A stretch of DNA of 8,753 nucleotides from MGNI01 sp964353875 (GTDB lineage Bacteria > Chloroflexota > Anaerolineae > Anaerolineales > E44-bin32), in the NCBI GenBank assembly GCA_964353875.1, contig CAYGXU010000126.1:1-8753 (forward strand), in the 5' to 3' direction. The position numbers and the translations under genes are program-made. The stretch's first letter is position 1, and every line of letters begins with the position of its first letter. The notes below the pieces were generated by a model. It had not been told where the DNA came from. It did no database searches and worked only from the letters and a program-made list of their open reading frames with translations. Below are positions 6,442 to 8,753 of the stretch, piece after piece.

Positions 6442-8289
6442 ATGTCTGAAAGTTTCGCATCAATTAGCAAGGATTTGTACCTATTTAGGGATACCTGCAA
6501 TGTCTACGTAATCCGCAATGGATCTGAGGCAGTGCTGATTGACTTCGGCTCAGGCCATGTTCTTGACCATTTAAACGAGATTGGGATTGAGCAAGTGAAG
6601 GCGATCCTGCACACCCACCATCACCGTGACCAAGCCCAGGGCGATCTCTTCGCAATCGAGCGGGGTATTCCGATCTATGTCCCACAGCATGAGCGGCATC
6701 TCTTCGATCAGGTGGAGATCTATTGGACGACGAAACAGCTCTACGACATGTATAACGTCCGCAATACATACTTTAGCCTAACTCGGAGTGTGCCTGTCAC
6801 AGGGGTCCTGGAAGATTATGACAGCTTTCGTTGGAAGGACTATGAATTCAAAATCCTTCCTACCCCTGGTCATACACTGGGATCTATTTCGCTGACCACT
6901 CGAATCGACGGTGTTATCGTCGCCTTTACCGGCGACTTAATCCATTCTCCAGGCAAGGTCCACACTCTCTTCGACATGCAATATAACTATGGCGCGCTTG
7001 ATGGTGTGGAAGCTACTGTACTTTCCCTAAATCTACTGGAGGAGGAATGCCCTGGATTGCTTTGTCCCTCCCATGGAAGTGTCATGAAAGATGTAAGCAA
7101 AGCTTTTGCGAAGACGAAAGAGAATCTGCGCAGTTTTTACCGTCTTCAGAGTGGAGGAAAGCTCCTTGTTGATGAGTTTGATCTCACCCCGGTGGCATCC
7201 AGGCTCCTCCACGGCACCCAGGCTTGCTCTTCGTTCTACGCCATCCTGTCCAGAGATGGAAAGCGAGCTATTTTTGTAGATTATGGAGCGCCGAACTATG
7301 CCCTCTTCAACCCTGCTTCGGCTTATTTTGAGGCTGGAGAGCGCGTTCGTTTCATCAAGCACTCTCTCAATCGATTAAGACACCAATATGGGATCGAGAC
7401 CATTGAGGCGGTCATACCCAGTCACTATCACGATGACCACATTAATGGCATCCCCTACCTCCAGCAACAAATGGGGGTGGAGGTATGGGCTTACGAAAAC
7501 ATGAAAGAGATCCTTGAGAATCCCGCAGGAGAGCTTATTGGTTGTGTCATGCCGGATCCAATTTCTGTGGCCCGCACTTTTAAAGATGAGGAGAGCTTTT
7601 CATGGGAGGGGTTAAATTTCAAGGTGCACTTCACTCCCGGTCACTGTGATTACCATATGGCTATGTTCACGCAGATAGACGGAAAGAGGATCGCTTTTTC
7701 GGGCGACAACGTGTGGCCACCCGATTTCGTCCCGAGCCTGATCTATCGTAACCACGTACATAGAACGAGCCACCAAATTACTGCCCGGCTCTTCCAGGAG
7801 CATAGACCGGAGGTTCTCTGCTCCGGCCACGGATTATTTACGAATGTGGTCCCTGAGGGATACGACATGTTCCTGACCAATGCTAAGAAATTGACCGAGC
7901 TCTTCGGCAGGCTACTCCCTGAGGAAAGCGGCATTCTGGGAATAGAGCCAAGCTGGATCCAGATCTACCCCTATCAGTTATGTGGCATCCCCGGGAAAGA
8001 GATAGGATTAGAAGTGCGTGTTCGAAATCCTCTCGATAGTAAGACACGAGTAGAGTTCCAATGGGTGCTGCCAGAGACCTGGACCATCTTACCGTCTACG
8101 GGGAGTTCCGAACTCGAGGAGGGAAAGCAGGAGAGTTTAAGTTTCTCCTTGAGCATACCGGAGGGTTACTGCTTTACTTATCCTAAAATGGCCATTGCTC
8201 TGGATGTTTCCCTGAATGGGGAACGGCTCGGCCAGATCGCTGAAGCCGTCGTCGAACACGAACGGTATGGTCCTGCTGGAGCCCGGTAG
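6442..8289 (+). CDS. Tandem metallo-beta-lactamase-fold protein with C-terminal beta-sandwich domain
   Basis: This encodes 615 residues. MBL domain 1 (about 10-235) has VLIDFGSG, THHHRDQ (H59, H61, D63), TPGH (H144), TGD (D165) and PSHG (H211). The final His of the HxHxDH motif is Gln (Q64). MBL domain 2 (about 250-490) has a complete SHYHDDH (H328, H330, D332, H333), TPGH (H401), SGD (D422) and SGHG (H463). The last about 105 residues (GLEVRVRNPLDSKTRVEFQW and onward) look like an Ig/NEW3-like beta-sandwich. Family members are di-metal hydrolases of esters, lactones, thioesters and phosphodiesters; the substrate here cannot be named. Domain 2 has a standard site, while domain 1 probably has an altered or single-metal site. 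No signal peptide is visible, so it is likely cytoplasmic. The 384-bp upstream gap suggests its own promoter. Confidence 0.85.
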   Translation: MSESFASISKDLYLFRDTCNVYVIRNGSEAVLIDFGSGHVLDHLNEIGIEQVKAILHTHHHRDQAQGDLFAIERGIPIYVPQHERHLFDQVEIYWTTKQLYDMYNVRNTYFSLTRSVPVTGVLEDYDSFRWKDYEFKILPTPGHTLGSISLTTRIDGVIVAFTGDLIHSPGKVHTLFDMQYNYGALDGVEATVLSLNLLEEECPGLLCPSHGSVMKDVSKAFAKTKENLRSFYRLQSGGKLLVDEFDLTPVASRLLHGTQACSSFYAILSRDGKRAIFVDYGAPNYALFNPASAYFEAGERVRFIKHSLNRLRHQYGIETIEAVIPSHYHDDHINGIPYLQQQMGVEVWAYENMKEILENPAGELIGCVMPDPISVARTFKDEESFSWEGLNFKVHFTPGHCDYHMAMFTQIDGKRIAFSGDNVWPPDFVPSLIYRNHVHRTSHQITARLFQEHRPEVLCSGHGLFTNVVPEGYDMFLTNAKKLTELFGRLLPEESGILGIEPSWIQIYPYQLCGIPGKEIGLEVRVRNPLDSKTRVEFQWVLPETWTILPSTGSSELEEGKQESLSFSLSIPEGYCFTYPKMAIALDVSLNGERLGQIAEAVVEHERYGPAGAR

Positions 8290-8314
8290 GGCAAAGGCCG
8301 ATGATGGATTCTAA

Positions 8315-8680
8315 TTGAAAAACCTTCTGGCCTATCAGGGCAACTTGAGCCATGGGGCAGGGATTGACCGAGGGTGTGGGTCTGAGCAGCTCTCGCAATA
8401 CTCTTATGTACGCTGTCGTGACCCGTTATTTGATCAATTGGTAAACGCGGCCGAGGGCAGCCATTTCACCTACTGAATGTTATTGATCCAAATGAAGTTC
8501 GGGTTGGTGAGACTATTGCATCACCCAGGTAAACCGCCTCGCGCTTACCAAGTCGAGCGACTCCATACCAATGCGATATAGGCATCCGTAGTATGCTTTG
8601 TTGATGAAAGCGGCAGACGGCTGCCTTCCGACGACCATAGAATGCGCACCTTCAGGCTGCGAGTGATTGTCTACTCCATG
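8315..8680 (+). pseudogene. Possible decayed coding sequence in the MBL-rhamnosidase gap
   Basis: The 429 bp between the MBL stop and the next gene hold no intact gene, but protein-like fragments follow each other on the plus strand in different frames. Frame 8315-8476 reads on to YSYVRCRDPLFDQLVNAAEG. Shifting frame near 8460 gives QPFHLLNVIDPNEVRVGETI, up to a TAA near 8530. Further along, in the first frame, KPPRAYQVERLHTN and, after a TAG, VVCFVDESGRRLPSDDHRM appear. This pattern would fit a gene broken by frameshifts and stops, or sequencing errors in a real gene. I do not recognise the family, and chance open frames cannot be excluded. Confidence 0.25.
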
Positions 8681-8710
8681 TTAACATTATGCCAGGCTCC
8701 ATAATCCACT

Positions 8711-8715
8711 GGAGG
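8711..8715 (+). promoter_or_regulatory. Ribosome binding site of the gene at the right edge
   Basis: GGAGG precedes two consecutive ATG codons at 8719 and 8722. The second has the more usual spacing (six bases against three), so 8722 is preferred as the start. Confidence 0.6.
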
Positions 8716-8721
8716 CTTATG

Positions 8722-8753
8722 ATGAAACCTATCAATCTTCGCACCGAATACCT
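8722..8753 (+). CDS. Start of a probable alpha-L-rhamnosidase (GH78-like), cut by window edge
   Basis: Only the first ten or so codons are present, reading MKPINLRTEY plus a partial Leu codon. Alpha-L-rhamnosidases of the GH78 type commonly begin with a closely similar phrase, of the form NLRCEYLxNPLGID, which introduces their N-terminal beta-sandwich. The match is short, so the assignment rests on that phrase, the good ribosome site and the nearby carbohydrate-active gene. If correct, the enzyme would release terminal L-rhamnose from plant glycosides or pectic side chains. No signal peptide is visible in the few residues available. Confidence 0.5.
   Translation, partial: MKPINLRTEY

Noticed and set aside
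8284..8335. Possible terminator hairpins after the MBL gene (GCCC/GGGC at the stop, AGGCC/GGCCT around 8295-8333)
   Set aside because: The stems are only four to five base pairs, with a long loop in the second case and no T-run after either.
1..8753. tRNA, rRNA, CRISPR array, transposase or riboswitch
   Set aside because: No tRNA-like cloverleaf, regularly spaced repeat array, transposase motif or recognisable riboswitch core was found on reading both strands. A covariance-model search was not possible here.

Overview
The window reads as a bacterial chromosomal or MAG contig segment from an organism with moderate GC content. By eye it is in the high 40s percent over most genes, with clear Shine-Dalgarno sequences (GGAGG-type). 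Gene content fits an anaerobic or saprophytic, carbohydrate-degrading lineage: a uroporphyrinogen-decarboxylase (URO-D)-like family gene, a creatinase/M24-fold gene, a DUF5060/apiosidase-like glycosidase, a tandem metallo-beta-lactamase (MBL) protein and the start of an apparent alpha-L-rhamnosidase. Chloroflexota, Planctomycetota or similar are plausible, but nothing here fixes the phylum.

Layout. Positions 1-1595 hold the C-terminal end of a URO-D family gene followed by an M24-fold gene (copy A), which one extra base near 390 frameshifts. Positions 1596-2162 contain no intact gene, but there are traces of a decayed minus-strand reading frame. Positions 2149-3747 encode, on the minus strand, a visibly GC-richer glycoside hydrolase-like protein. 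Positions 3946-6057 repeat the URO-D + M24 pair (copy B): this URO-D is missing its N-terminal half and this M24 gene is intact. After a 384-bp gap, 6442-8289 encodes a 615-residue protein with two MBL domains and a C-terminal beta-sandwich. A 429-bp stretch with possible gene remains follows, then the first codons of a probable GH78 rhamnosidase at the right edge.

The central structure is a duplicated URO-D/M24 module, with a GC-rich glycosidase segment lying between the copies in opposite orientation. The two M24 copies differ mostly at synonymous sites, at roughly three-quarters nucleotide identity just upstream of the tract. Over 388 bp they are exactly identical, which marks a recent gene-conversion tract or an assembly collapse. 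That tract encodes the catalytic region of the M24 domain. There the usual D-D-H-E-E metal ligands read A-A-H-D-E, so the protein is probably not a classical metallopeptidase.

How the genes work together is inference. URO-D relatives such as MtaA/CmuA are corrinoid methyltransferases, and some M24-fold enzymes (creatinase) act on small N-methyl compounds without metal. A paired role in demethylating or hydrolysing a small methylated compound is therefore possible but unproven. The glycosidase and rhamnosidase suggest use of plant-type glycans nearby.
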